Shown here one piece after another: positions 47,299 through 61,200 of a stretch of 64,000 nt of DNA. Source of the stretch: Odiellus spinosus (lineage: Eukaryota; Arthropoda; Arachnida; Opiliones; Phalangiidae). The stretch lies in contig OY987229.1 in the NCBI GenBank assembly GCA_963920705.1, positions 18,419,728 through 18,483,727 of the forward strand, written 5' to 3'. Positions within the stretch are counted from its first letter, which is position 1, and the number at the start of each line of letters is the position of its first letter. The notes under the pieces were generated by a model. It was not told the origin of the DNA and ran no database searches. It saw only the letters and a list, made by a program, of their open reading frames with translations. Position numbers and translations under genes: made by a program.

Positions 47299-47850
47299 CA
47301 CGAAATCTCATTATAACTCACGTGATCTCAGCTCAAAAAACCTCACTACAACCCGCGAAATCTCACTACAGCCCGCGAAATCTCACTACAACCCACGAAA
47401 TCTCATTACTACCCAGAAAATCTCACTACAACCCACGATAGCTCTCTATAACCCGCGAAATCTCTCTATAACCCACGAAATCTCTCTATAACCCACGAAA
47501 TCTCACTATAACCCACGAAATCTAACTATAACCCACGACATTTCACTATAACCCACGAAATCTCTCTATAACCCGCGAAATCTCTCTATAACCCACGAAA
47601 TCTCACTATAACCCAAGAAATCTCGCTATAACCCACGAAATCTCACTATAACCCAAGAAATCTCGCTATAACCCACGAAATCTCACTATAACCCACGAAA
47701 TCTCACTATAACCCACGAAATCTCACTATAACCCACGAAATCTCACTATAACCCTCGAAATCTCACTATAACCTCTGCACGAAATCTCACTACAACCTAC
47801 ATATTCTCACTATATATCATTAAATCTCACTATATAACATTAAATCTCTA
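47299..47850 (+). repeat. 20-bp satellite, about 27 copies
   Basis: The unit ACCCACGAAATCTCACTATA recurs with an exact 20-bp period, so that it stays in register for over 450 bp. Variants have CGCG, CAAG or CTCG in place of CACG. The right end decays to ATCATTAAATCTCACTATAT. There is no long open frame, because 20 is not a multiple of three and stops recur. Confidence 0.95.
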
Positions 47851-49700
47851 AAAAATCCTGCAACGAAAGTCAATTTATTTTAAACTCAGATGAAATTATC
47901 TTTCATTATAGGCATTATATTAATATATCCCCAATCTATTAATGACAACTTTTCTCACTCCACTATCCCTTTAACCTAAAATTCCGCTTGAAAAGATAGG
48001 CCTAATTTAATTTTTTTTTGCACGGCCTGATTTTCTGATTTATGACGAGAAAAGTTTTTAATATTATTCAAACTATCCGCGCAATTAAACCAGCGAATCG
48101 TAGATCGCGAAATGAACCGATTCGCGCTGTTTCCTTAACTTGTCCTTGCAGAACCCATTCTAGTTTCCTTGATTTGTATTTAGTCAGCTTATCGTGAAAG
48201 TAAAGTGGCGAACTATTATTTTTGCAAACCCAGACTTATTAAAGTGACGCTTTCACATCTAAACTGTTTTTATTGTAGAAAATACCGTTTTTGGCCTTTT
48301 CAAAAACGCGTCAACCTAAAAGTGTAGCATTTTGAATATCGGTTTTTAATGGTATATGGAAAAAGCTAAAAAAAAAAACCTACAGGTCTTAGGAAAATTT
48401 GAAAATAAAAATAAAAAATGGTGATGACATCACTTTAAAAGATGTTTAGATAAGGGGAAAAAATCGAACACTAAAGGATTTTCAGTGTCTCACAAGTAGA
48501 ATTCAGTTTGCGTGAAGTTTATTCAATTTCAATCTTGGTAATTTTTAGTCGCTATATATTTACTGATATTTCAACGTGATACGAAGTTTTTGTTTTTGAT
48601 TTCTTTCAATTTTGAATAGGCATTTCGCTGTATAGTATAGGCCATAAAACACACCGTTTCGGAAGTTCTTTCTACGTCCGCTTTTGCTCTTTCACGAGAC
48701 AGGCGAAAAAATACGACAACACAAGCGCGTTCCGGCGATCGTTGTATCCCTTTTTCGAGCCCTTTCGTCCAAATGGTTGGCGCTAGATAAGCTTATTTTT
48801 GAGGTATTATAAGGCGCAAGTACCTGTCTTAAATCAAAAAAGAGAAACCAGATTAAAGCTTTCAAACACCCTGCGCCTTTGATATACTTAAACCTAGTTT
48901 TTAAAACTAAAAGACGCGTATAGGAGTACCGTATACTCGAGTGAATTAATTAATTTTAATAATTTTTTTTATAATTCGATATACAGATGCTTTTAGGGAG
49001 ATTTTTAACTTCTTCCTAAGCTGAACATTTTTAATTATTTACTCTCTAAAAATTATTTGGTTTGACCTTTTATTTAAAAGAATTTTCAAATAAATAATTA
49101 CTCTAGCTAAACTGAGTTAACTTTTTTAAAAAATTTAACATTTCGAAACTCAAATACTTTTTACCAAATAAAGTTTTTAATTATTAATATATCGAGCTTT
49201 GAATGTGTGAGCTCTCTCTTTTGGCCTTTTTTCGCCGTTCATACCTTTTGTCATTTCGCATCACCTTTCTAAATATATTTACTATAAACTTTACTTACGC
49301 ATTTATTCATTTTGAAAAATGTAGAAAAGCCAAATTTAAGTCTTCAACACTGCAATTTTTATTTTCCATTTTTCCTCTAAAACAACCTACAAAAATGCTC
49401 TAAAACTTTTGACATACTGATATAGAAGCTTCAAAACTCGGGCAGTTCTCATACTTCGAGTTTCTTGTCAATGTTAAAAAGCTTAACATGTACGGATGAC
49501 TGTCGTGTATTCCGCTTATAGTTTCGTAAGCCAACCACGATACCCAAGGACCCCACTATACAATCCATATTTTGAAAGGAGGTTGAAGCTAAAATTCAAA
49601 CCATATATCTTAAAATTCTACGTTTGAAATTTTGTTAAAGCTAATTTTACTCAATATGCTTGGAATTAGCAATTCATTATTTGTATTAACTGCTCGATAG
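47851..49700. other. AT-rich stretch without gene
   Basis: A possible decayed inverted-repeat element spans about 48236-48440 (left TTAAAGTGACG, right CATCACTTTAAAAG). No exon recognised. Confidence 0.4.
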
Positions 49701-49865
49701 TAATTTCTTGATATTAGGCTTAGAATATTTTTTTGTAATTTCTTGATATTATAGTTTTAGGAAAATTGGATTTCTTGATATTATAGTTTTAGAAAAATTG
49801 GATTTAATTGATATTATAGTTTTAGGAAAATTGGATTTCTTGATATTTAGTCTTAGGATACTTTC
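49701..49865 (+). repeat. 32-bp tandem repeat, about 4-5 copies
   Basis: TTCTTGATATTATAGTTTTA followed by GGAAAATTGGAT repeats about four times, with a decayed copy at each end (GATATTAGGCTTAGAATATT on the left, GATATTTAGTCTTAGGATAC on the right). Confidence 0.9.
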
Positions 49866-52721
49866 AATTCAATGCATTTATTTTCTTAACTAGGCTATTT
49901 GAATTTAATGTTTCAAATTAGGCTTAAAATTCCAAACCATGAATATCAGAAAATAATAATCAAAATGCTTCAACTTCCTTTTAAATTTTACGTTATTTTT
50001 TGAGAGTCGCAGGAAACATCTTCCATTTTATTTTTCTTTACATATAAATATCTTTGAATGGAAATAAAATCTTTGTTTTGTTATAGTTTTAAGATTTTTC
50101 CCCTGAACTCTCGAGATCTTAGCCTCCGTTTTATTTTATTCGCCTCTAAGCCACCCCCAGGGTCATAGTTTTCTATTTTCTAAGAGTGTTTTTAAAGGGG
50201 ATGGGCTTTTTGCTATACTTTTCGTATAAGCCTTAAAACAACTGGGGGCACTAAACTTGTCTCTTGTATGTCAAATTCTCGTTCCATCTCGTTTCTCGCG
50301 AGAGTATACTCGAATGATGGATGTACGCGTTTCGCGGTTGACGCGCCATTTTGTCAGATAGTAATCTAACATTTTTTCCTTTTTGTTTATGTCATTTGTT
50401 TTTGAGCTACGGGGAGAGTTAAGAAATCATTAAGCTTAAACAACAAAGACATTTTCTATTATAAATGGACTTAGAGTTACCATCTTTATTAAAACTAAAT
50501 ATAATTTAAACGGCACTTTGGTACGTGTATTCTATTTTAATTATTTATCGTAGGAAAATATATTTAATTAATATTATCTCTTACTTTTCTGTATTTAGAC
50601 TATATTCGAAAACTAAAACATACCTTCCATATTAACCTTTTAAAAACACCTATACATCATATTAATACCACCAAAATATTAAGAATCCGCCAAAAAAGCC
50701 CCGTTTTAATACTTTTAAAATTCACAAAATACTATTAAAAATCATTAAATATTTTTAAAATTCTATAATATAAAGTTTCCTTTAACTGTAGCTTCACGTT
50801 GAACATAGTTGCACGGCAGTTAAAACACTTCTACAGGGGCCAATAGAAAACACATTAGATATTTTGCGCCTGAATGTCAGCTCTGTCCGAAACATAACTC
50901 GGTATTCCTCTAATCGAAACGGAATCCATTTTGGAGAGATAATAATCATTCATTTAAAATGCATTCGGTATTGTTAAAATATTTCTACAGAGGCGCAAAG
51001 AAAACACATTACAAATCAAAATTACGCAATCTTTACCCCAAAAATTCCCTAAATATAATGGTTTATGCGTGTTCAAGGAACCATACCCAAAACTCTGCGA
51101 AGTAGAGTATTATTTATAGCATTCTTCGTAAAAAAATAAATCTAATAATTAAAGATTACGCGACTGAAAATGAAAAAAAATCCCTCAATTTATCCGTGAA
51201 CTTATGCCGATCGCGTTTTCTTTATACGTGAAGATATTAGATGAAGAAAACGCGCTTTTTCGGGTAATTTAGAACCCGTGGAAAGGATTTGCTTGGATTT
51301 TTTTTTTTTTTTTTTCGCACGCTCATTGACGCTGCAACGCTTGATTTATGTTGATGCCTTTTGCTGTAGTAGTATTAGCGCGGCGAGAGCCAAAATTGGA
51401 AATCTGATGGAATGCGGATAGTTCGTTTCACCTTGATTATTCAACATAAAATCAACCGAGGCTTAACTCGTAACGTAACGCGAGACCATTACCTTACCTT
51501 TATTGTACATTCCTAATGAAACTAATCTAGATATTTTTCAATATCAATCCGTAGCGAAGATCGAAGCCAAGGCTTAGGTTAAAATGTTAATCCGTGATTC
51601 CGCTACGCGCGTAGTAGAGTTTGCGGTTGAAATCGTCCGCGCGCAATCCTGGCGCTTTCTACTTTGTTTTCTATAGCGCGCTGATAATAGAATATATGAG
51701 CCGCGTGATTATGAAAGGAGCTGCTCTTGAGAGTTTTCGCTTCTCGTATTGTTTCTATCGAAAGGAATCTGGTGCATGTCCAAGCTCACTTGGCATTGTA
51801 GTTAAAGCCCCAATAAAGGTACTTCCCGCGTATATACGTTTAGACAACCTTTATAGTCGTAGTTCGAGTTATTTTAGTTAATGAAGAAATGTCTGGGGGA
51901 GGAGTAAAAGACTGTAAAGATGATGCGTATGAAATTCTCCGTACTTAAGCCTTTGTACTAATTCATTATAGTTAATCGAATCGAGTGTAATACAAATATA
52001 CAGAATACGTTGTTATACGTTTGTTAGAGAAATTGGGTAATAGCAGTTTCGACCTTTTTATTATTATAATTATTTTTATTCAGGTTTTTGTGATTTATTT
52101 TCTTGGACGAGAAAGAGATATTTTTACATATATTGTATTTGTATTTATTTAAAGTAATGTTGTCATAATGTTTTTGTGAAAGTTTTTATTTAAGTAAAAT
52201 ATTTAAGGGGGTCTAGTTTCGATTTTGAAGGTCATTGGGACTTTCTGAATTAAGTACTTTCAATTACGTACCAGAATGAACAAGAATAAACTTTTGGCTC
52301 GTTTATAAAGAATTCCAGGAAATTTCGTTTAACAACAATGTAGCAAAAATATAAACATTTTAAACTCGAGTTTTCTAACCAATCAATTTCGAAAACCCAT
52401 GCAGATGAAAAATAAGGGAACATTCCTAATTCAAAAATAAAAATGCGAAACTAGGTAAGGAGTTCCGTTCAAAATTTAAAGGAAGGAAAAAAAAAAAATG
52501 TACTCTTTTTACATCTTAATTGCTACTAATGTCATTTTGAGTCTCTAGTGAGTAAGCCGGTCTTACGAAACCTTTTTACGCCCCAACGCAAAAGCTTTTC
52601 TAACAAAACCCCTCAACCCCCTAGATTTTTTTTTTTGTTCGAGTAGTCTAGTCTCTGATAATGAGAAAACAATCTCCGATTTAGATAAGCCATCTTGAAA
52701 TATTTTTTTCGCTGTGTGATG
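49866..52721. other. Stretch without recognised gene
   Basis: AT-rich, with a poly(T) run at 51299-51316. A related pair of phrases (TTTCTACAGAGGCG near 50980 and CTTCTACAGGGGCC near 50829, each followed by AAAACACATTA) suggests a diverged direct duplication of about 150 bp. An 86-codon frame at 51621-51881 begins at TTG and is not convincing. Confidence 0.45.
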
Positions 52722-52816
52722 TCACGGAGCTTTTTTTACTGCAACATTCAGTAACGGAGTCTTTTTAATGTAACATCCAGACACGGAGGACGAGTAAAGA
52801 GAGAGAGAGAGAGAAA
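52722..52816 (+). repeat. Short tandem repeat plus GA microsatellite
   Basis: A unit of about 30 bp containing CACGGAG, poly(T) and TGCAACATTCAG/TGTAACATCCAG occurs twice, with a third partial start (ACACGGAGG). It is followed by an uninterrupted GA run (52800-52814). Confidence 0.75.
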
Positions 52817-54285
52817 GATAGACGTACCCCAAGATTAAGATTAGGACATGTCCATGTTTTAATCAATACAGAGGTAATGAATGTCAATGCCATATCTGCT
52901 TCCGAAACCCTTGAAATACAAGGAGAGTTGTAAAAACAGGGTGTTGCTTTATAAGGAATTTTTGAATCAACTAAAGCATCTTTCCCTCATTTGGAATCAA
53001 CTTTTTCACCTCTTACCCATCCTCCGTGATTATTTGGCCTGCCAACATCCTAAAGCGGATGAATACGTTATATTAAATCTCATTGGGAATAAAAGTAGTT
53101 TTTACAATCTCTTCGCGAAAACGATTATATATAGTCTGAAACAATGAAAGTTTGCAGTACGTATAAAGATATATTTTCCTCTTTATCTTCTTTTAAAGGG
53201 AGACTCCGAGCTAAATATATAAAACTATTTAATATTTCAGGATTTTAGACTAAGTTCAAATTTATAGGAAATGAATAATCTGTCCAATCAAGAGAGTTAT
53301 ACCTGCTCAAGATTTTTCCATGACTCGTGGGATATTGCGAACCACGAGGCTTTAAGGAAACTTAATTTAAGATGGGCTATCTTGATTGACTTCAATTTCA
53401 AATTTCTTTTGAAATTTCAACCTGACTAAACTTTAAAAATTTAAATATTTCAATATCGTTCAAAAATTCCGAAAAAATATTTTATTCGTATTTTAGTTCG
53501 ATGTTTCCCTTTAAGTGCTGAAAAATCTCTCCTCTCTCTCTGCGTGACTAACTCTACAAGCGCAATCCTTTCGTTTCTGTTCTGTTGCGGGTCTTTTCAG
53601 TGTTCGGACCTTGCGCAATCGTTGTTTAATGCCTACTTGACATCATTACACGAGATCTTTTGTACGCTACTCCGGAGCTACTCTGGAGCTAAACTATATA
53701 GGGAGTAGTATGCACTCTCTTTCTTATTCTTTTCCCGCTACTAGCTTTTTTTCTCCGCTCCATCAGTCTTTTTATCCATCCTTTTAGCTCAAGGCCTAGC
53801 TACTTTCACCCTCTCATATCCTTCCACCCACTCTTCTCCTCTTGATTTCCACAAAATGGAATTAAGCAAGGATACATTTATAGAAAATGCGCTTTGAGAA
53901 TGGTGAAGTAGTAGTATTCGAGGTTTACTCGGTGTGTTTTTCGTTTGAAAACTATGGGATTATATATGAACTTCAGCAAATACGTTTTAATTAGGCTTAA
54001 CAAACAATATTTAATATATGGAAATAGTAATACATGTAGAAAAAGAATAAGTAAGTTCCTTGAAGCTAAAAAAAATACACTGATTAGTTTTTGAATATGA
54101 AATCTAGCTCAGACTAGCTCAAAGATGTTTTAATTGGGGCTAATTATTTACCTGTTTAAAAACATAACAAGATACATAAAAACTTCGTCGGAAAAAATAT
54201 GTGGAACAAATATAATTAGGCTTACACTACACTTATACTCGTTGAAATTATAATTAGGCTTAATAAACTTTATATAATTAGTTAT
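52817..54285. other. Stretch without recognised gene
   Basis: Includes a short dispersed repeat (53055-53103) inside an 88-codon chance frame, and the start of a tract with repeated AATTAGGCTTA motifs (from about 53985). No splice-supported exon. Confidence 0.45.
53055..53103 (+). repeat. Short dispersed repeat, copy
   Basis: GCGGATGAATACGTTATATT, then AAATCTCATTGGGAATAAAA, then GTAGTTTTT. This is the best-preserved member of the five-copy family. Confidence 0.55.
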
Positions 54286-54581
54286 ATCAAGAAGGATCAG
54301 ATAAGGAGAGGAAAAGTGGGGCTGCGTTGAGTTAGAGAGAGAAGAGCCAACCTCCCACTCGGGTGGAAAGGGGGGATAGGAAATTCTCGAGGTAAACTGT
54401 TGTCACGTGGTCGCTAGCTAGCGCGTCTCATAAAGGATTCGTTTTACCCACGTGACAACAATTTACCACGAAGCATCTCTACCCCCGTCTGTCCCCCGTT
54501 CTCCCAGAGTGGGAGTTTAGGCCGACGCAGTAGGAGCCGCGCCGTTCCCACTTTTCCTCTCCTTATCTGATCCTTCTTGGT
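54286..54581. mobile_element. 296-bp foldback MITE, copy 2
   Basis: Nearly identical to 7564-7859: same length and orientation. Differences seen are in the second base of the left end, one base in the AAATTCTCGAGG region and one in CGAAGCATC. The flanking direct repeat here is TAT on both sides. It lies inside a tract of repeated AATTAGGCTTA motifs. Confidence 0.9.
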
Positions 54582-57500
54582 TATATAAATGATTTTTTAT
54601 TTTATTTTGAAATATCAGGCTTTGAATACTGAATTAGACTTACAAAATGTCTCAATAAATTGTGTGGAATCAGACTAAGCGATTTTTCGCGAATTACTTT
54701 GAATTAGGCTAAGCTTGGATTAATTAATATTTTCTATTAATTAATCCATGGCCTAACCAATTTTTTATAATATTACGTTTCTTAATTGTTTCGAATTAGG
54801 TCTAGAAAATTGTTAAAAATTAAGTTCAACTAGAATCAGCCTTACTATCATCTTTGAGTAAACCAAGAACTAGAATTGTGTCTTACAATAACAATATCTA
54901 TAAAATAGATAACTGGTCTAAAAAATAACATTCAAACACTGGCACAATTCGTTTCATACCTTCCCCCAGTTGCCTTATAGGCTATATTTATATAGTTAGC
55001 TTCGGAAAGTTAGAAAAGAAAGAAAAAAAGAAAAAAAACTTTTTCCCGTTTTTTTCCTTTCACTTTTAGGCCTACGGGGATGATGGGAGACGGAAAACTC
55101 ACTAGGCTTATTTCATCTTATTGTATATCATCTCCCTTTTGCTCTCAAAACTCACAAAGGAATCATGAAAGGGGCGTGTATAGCTAGGGCCAACTTAGGC
55201 CTACCTCATCAAAGTTTGATTATAGAGAGACTACCTCCTCGATCTTTCTCTTCCAGACCGTACTCCTCCCTTTTAGTCTATCTTTACAATAACGTCAGGG
55301 TGCGCGGCCGAGCTAACTTCCACTAACTAGTCTAGACTCTAGAGTAAGACATTAAAGGGACAGTCCCGCAATTCGGTTAAAAATATATTTGGAATAAAAA
55401 CATCATTTAGTAGGAGACACTTTGGCTCCCTGCTCGAGCAAGTGTGTCAGATATTATTTGAGGTTAGAAAAAGAAGAACCGAACGATCACCAATGGTATG
55501 TTAGGTACCATTCGGTTGCGGTATCTGCCACTGAACGCGGCTTAATTTGGGAAAATGAAAAGGTTATTGAAATACAAATCACCGGAAGTAGAAACTTAAT
55601 ATCCCCTTCAAAGTTCATTCTACTACTCTCTCAAATATAAATTGATGTTAGTGGCCAGTTAGGCAGTTTTAGCTAATTTTCTTTCTGTGAGGTGATTAGT
55701 CGAGCTCAACGCTGTGAGTCTCTGGTATGGTGCCCCCCCACAAAAAAATGACCGTTGCCCTTATCTCAGTTGCCATTTCCTCGTAAAAACGTAGTCACAT
55801 CAAGAGTATTTGAGTAACAATTACGTTAAATACTCTTTTCTAGTTTTAAATAGTGAAACAATTTATTTTTGCTGACTTTAGTTTTTCCGTAACAAGTTCA
55901 CAAAAACACCATGTTTTTCGAAATCAACCACTCACTTGCCCCTTTAAGTAAAAGAAAAAAAATCCCAAAATTAAGTGGTATACTATCACTTTAATATCTT
56001 TTCGTATATATAGCGCTTCTAAGAAGATCGATCAGTAGCTCACTGATTCACGCGCCACGGATCAACTCCAGCGTTGATTGGTTGAAAGGGCTTCGTTTCC
56101 TGCTTTCATTGAGGGCGCGGAAAATGCATATAGGGTGTAAAGAGGGTCAAAAAGACTTCTTAAAACGAATAATACAGAGACTTGTGGGTGGCGAATGAAG
56201 GAGTTGCTGCATTAATCAATTTACATATTAATGTTTAAATTAGCTATTTAAAGAGGGCATACTTCCTTTTTTATTTTTATTTTAACGAGCGAGAACCTTT
56301 TTTCTAGCACAAAGGTTAAAAGAGAAGTTAAATTTCTAATTATTGAATTATTTATATAGTGTTAAAAAGTCGCGTTTCTGATTGAGTTAACTTTTTTTCC
56401 AACTTCCAAGCTAGCTGAGATGAATAACTTCTTAATTCCAGATAATTGCGAAGTACAGTTTTGTATCTAGTTATTTATAAACTCTAATAAATATTAGTGG
56501 AATCTTTAAGATAGTTAAAAACAATCAATATTTATATATGACATATGAAAACATTTCCACAACAGTCAAAAGAAAAATTGTTATCCAAATCGGCATCTTG
56601 GTAATATTTTACTTGATCGTAAATATTGTAAACCTTTATCCGCTCCAAAAGACGGGAGGGGAGCGTGAGTAGATTTAGGAGGGATTTTAGACTCTTCTGT
56701 ATAATGCCTGAATAAAGTCCATTCTCAATCGCAATTGCCCCTTTTGGACTGACTTGCTCTTGGATCAGAGCTTCTCCCGCTTAAATTTATAAGTTTACAT
56801 ATTTCTAAAATAAAGTATGAAAGAATATTTTTTTTTTTTTTATATTATTATATCCCAAATATTATTAACTTTTATCTTTTTACATGGTTTTTGTTCAAAG
56901 AATGAAGTTTCAATTTTTTTTTATAGTCACAAGGGAAATGCTAGAAAAAGTGAAAACCAAAAGAAAGTTATTACAATAGTAGAAGGAGTCTTGAGACAGT
57001 AGACTGCGTAGCTAAGCAAGCTGGAATCCTGTTAACGCTGGGGTTTGATTAGTTTGAACTTTTCAACACGAGTTCTTCAAGCGTGGGAACGACTGATATC
57101 TTAATCACACACTTATAATCATCCATTTTTCTTAAAAGAAAAATATATATATATACCTTCAACTTATTGGCTTTATATGCCTATAACCTTTTCAGCCAAA
57201 TTATCATTAAATTTCTCGACTTGGAGATAGAGGTAGCCCTATAGTTTTCGAGGTGCTGCGATATCATGATAGATTAAAGAAGCTTTTTTTTTTTTACAGA
57301 TAGAAAATTAAATTTTCATTCTAGGGATCAATGATATTTTCTTTTTTACGATTGACTTGTTTTAGTACTAACATTCGAGTCGTAGAAGATCGACTAGTTT
57401 GATGCGATTTTTAATACTCTTACAGGATAAGCTAGCTTAACATTTAAGTAAAAATCGAAACGGTCATTGGCCGAAAAATTGTACAGGTCCATTCAACCTT

Positions 57501-57999
57501 AAAAGAATTTTATCACGAGGAATTTACTTTCGACCAAAAGTTTTTTGATGTTTTGATGTTTTTATAATGAAATTTTATAAATTCTTGATCACAATTCGAG
57601 ATGAAAAAAAAAAAAAAAAAAAAAACTCGTTATAAAATTCTTAAATTCCAGCTTAGTTTAGACGTTATTATATATTTATTAAACTTAAAGGATAAATGAA
57701 AACTTAAGAATCACTTTGAGTTTACCTTTTTCTTAATTTTTGTTGTGGGAAACTAAAAGACCACATTATCAACGACCTTTTGAGACCATTTTAGAGATAT
57801 TTTTTGAACGCTTAAAAATGAAAGTCTATATTTATTCTTTATAGCTCAAATGATGTATTTTTTCTGGTCCCTGACTTTTTTCATAATGTTTGAAGTAGTT
57901 ATTCTATCAGCAAATATTTTTTTCAAAGTTTTATATCTTAAACATTGTTAGTTTAACCTACTTTATATTTATATAATTTCTTCATTGGAGGTTTTCTAA
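54582..57999. other. Stretch without recognised gene
   Basis: Continues the degenerate GAATTAGGCTTA motifs to about 54860. A hairpin at 55801-55836 pairs AAGAGTATTT with AAATACTCTT around a 16-nt loop. Homopolymer runs occur at 56829-56841 and 57604-57623. Open frames of 61-72 codons are unsupported. Confidence 0.45.
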
Positions 58000-58014
58000 T
58001 TAAGCCGCAACTGT

Positions 58015-58062
58015 AGCGGATTAATACGCTATCTTAATCCTAATCAGAAATTAAAGTAGTTA
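58015..58062 (+). repeat. Short dispersed repeat, copy
   Basis: GCGGATTAATACGCTATCTT, then AATCCTAATCAGAAATTAAA, then GTAGTTAT. Member of the family described at 24549. Confidence 0.5.
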
Positions 58063-60865
58063 TGTAAATTATATTTTCGAAAACACGGATTATAAGTATT
58101 GAAAGGTAAACTTTAACTTTAGATCCCTTAAAACCTATATCTTCTCGATTTTGTGACAAACTTTTGGGAAAAATGAAATATAACGTATAAGCAAAACACG
58201 GGCGGTTTCCGGGGATCGTTTCCACTCGAGCGTTTCTGACTTTTAAAATAAATGACCGCGCAGCTAGAGACAAGGAGAAATTTAACGAATAACAAAAATG
58301 CTTTCAGCCTTGCATTTTTAAACGCGCGTGTTTTGAAACGAGAAGTGCGTGAAATCTAAGGGAGGGCGAATGTGGGTGACTCTAAATAATTAAAGGGAAA
58401 GTACCGCTATCTAATAATTTTTTTTAAATTAAGAGGACAAATTATGGTTTTTCCCAATATATTTCCCACTTTACCTATAAAATTAACAGCGCAGATCTTG
58501 CAAAAATTATAACAGTGACGTCTTAGTCCGCGTTCAGCTAAGGTACCAAAGGTACCGGAGCCTTTTGAGTCGCTGAAAGTTTGGTTCTTTTTTACTAACC
58601 TCTAATGATACCTGATCCCTTAGATACATCCCTCACTTATATAGTAGATGGGTTTTTATATACGCATGCCTTTTCCTATATTAATTCTTCGAATCATTAT
58701 ACAAAAATAAATCTTTCTTAAAACTGTATGACATTAAAAATTTGCGTAATATTTAATTTAGTTTGTTAATATTGTAAGTCTATAATTGTAATAAAAGTAG
58801 CCGTAACTCGCTAATCCATTTTATCTCCCCTTTGGAGGTAAGAGCCCGCGCGAGAGAGTTAGAGAGGAAGAGAGTAAGAGTAAAAGAAGGCCTTCATCCT
58901 AAGCCTAAACGCTCTAAATAGTTTCATTAGTAAAAGCTCATCTGTCAGAAAATACTCCCACCTCTTTTCAACGCTTTGTACCCGTACTCCCTTCCTCTCC
59001 TTCTCTCTCTCGCCCTCTTTCAGAACGGAAAATGAGTAAAAGGGTTATGCCAAGTAAAAGCCTCACTGCTAAGCTAAAGTATTTTCCTTTATTAGGGCAA
59101 CTTTAGCAAAGTCCCAGAGTTCGTATCAGTTAGATATTTCAGCATCTGACAACCTAGATTTTCCTCTATTCTCAAGATATATTTCATCAAAAATATATAA
59201 ATAAAGTCTTGGAAAAGAGCGACTTTCCTGCCTCTGCCCGTAGAAAACACGTAATATTGCTAGTCAATAGAATTTCAATCTGAAGGCTCACGCTCTATCG
59301 TCGGCAGAGCGAGGAAAAACTATCTCTCTTCGCCCTTGCAGACACGAACTATTTTGTAGCGGCATACTAAAAGTAGCTGAATACCGTATAAAGCATTGCA
59401 GCCGTCTCACAATAATTTAAGGTAGCGAAGCCCTCTTACTGGGATCAGCAGTTTGCCATTCCTACGTGAGTGAACGAGTTCCTGGTAATACTCTTTAGGA
59501 CGTTTTTGCTGGCCGTACAATATTAATTCAATCTTACGCGCTTAAAGAAATTACCGTAATCAGTCAAATTACTGTTAAAGTAATTTTACAGTAAAAATCA
59601 CGATTTTTCTTGTATATGTATACAAGACCGTTTGTATTTGGTTTTTAAGAAGCATACTACTCCTAGGTTGAATGTATAGAGACTTATATAGAGCATAACT
59701 TTCTACGTACAGAAATCTCACGTGATTGGTGTACTATATAAGAATTAGAGTGGCAATGGTCGACGTCTGACTTTGACACGCAGAAGTGTAAGTGTTTCCT
59801 ATATATAAAACGTCCTCTGTACTTGCTCCTTTGAGTCTTTGTCTAGCTTTGTTCTCGCCATATATAGACAGAGAAAGAGTATGAGTGGGAAAGAGATCTA
59901 GAAAGACAGAATTTCCGATGGTTTGTCCCCTCCTAAACCATCATAGGGTCTAGAAATTCGATAACTAGAGGTGTTATTTCCCCTTTGAAGGCGTTGGGGA
60001 GTCGGTCACCAACTATATATATTTAGTTAGAAAGAGGTTGAAGCTTTCATAGCCAGATAGAGTATGCGGTACAGATACAGATACCCGTTTATCCATAGGG
60101 ATGTAGGGGGGCTCAAGTTTTCACGCGATGCAAACTTAAAATGATTCGTTCGTCTTATTTGAACTATTGAGTGTAACGGTATACAAAGAGCGTGATTACT
60201 ACGCCTATTCTACCCGCGTTATTTCCTCGCCCCCGTTATTGGTACGTTAATTGTCTCAAAAAGGTGAACATACCGCTATGTAGAGATATTATACGAAGTA
60301 ATGGTGGTAACAAAAGCGTCTAAACGGAGACTAACCGCAAATTAAAGGATCTCGGTGGAAAATGCTCTCTTTGCCTTATCTCTTATTAGCAGCGTTAGAA
60401 AGGATCATTTTTCCATGGCGTACAAGGTTTACTATAAAGAAATTTAAGCTCTTTCACTGGTTGAAACCAGACTTCTCTTTCACCAACTTCTCACTGTCTG
60501 ATGTGTCTTTTCGATATACTTTGCTCAGTTAAGCACGCTTCGAAAAGTATCAAGGATGTGTCCGAGTAAAAGGCCGGTTCTCATTGGAGGAGATAGTTTT
60601 ATCCCTTTTATGATTGGATATATATGTAGCTTCTATATAGTTAATTCCGAGATTTACACCTCGAGATTGCAGCACGCGCAAACCTAAACTCCTTTCGTCT
60701 ATAATTCAAAACATCATAGAGTTAATAGGTAGTTTGTCTTCGGCCATACTGCTAATTAGTGGGGAAATTTATTATACTACCTTATTGATTTCGATGATAA
60801 AGTTCTATTTGATGAATTTTTAGTAATATTTCCAAAGGATATATTTTGTAAAAAAGGAATATATG
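58063..60865. other. Stretch without recognised gene
   Basis: A GA/CT-rich patch at about 58850-59020 and several TATATA runs are present. No exon, tRNA or repeat family recognised. Confidence 0.45.
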
Positions 60866-61200
60866 AACTGAATTGAACTGAATTCATTCAATGTTTGTGA
60901 TTTAGTTTCAGTTTCAGTTAATTTCTCCGGCATTGTGAAATTATTAAAATATTAAAGCATGTTCTTCGTATAATATTTTTGGTATATTACGCAATGTCTT
61001 TGAACTAAACTGAACTGAATTAATTCGTTCACTCTATTTATTAGTCGTTTATTCTGCAAGCAAAGTGAATCAGCTTCCATATAATTCAGTTCTCTGATTT
61101 TGTGAAATTATTGAAATGGTAAAGCATCTTTTGATACGTTGTTATGTGATAAATAGTATCCAATCCAGTTCATTTCTTTGTCATTGTAAAATTTTATAAC
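60866..61200 (+). repeat. Diverged tandem repeat of roughly 165 bp
   Basis: The phrase TTGTGAAATTATTAAAATAT followed by TAAAGCATG near 60935 recurs as TTGTGAAATTATTGAAATGG then TAAAGCATC near 61100, and more weakly as TCATTGTAAAATTTTATAAC at 61182. GAACTGAATT motifs precede the first copies. Probably an old two-to-three-copy duplication. Confidence 0.6.
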
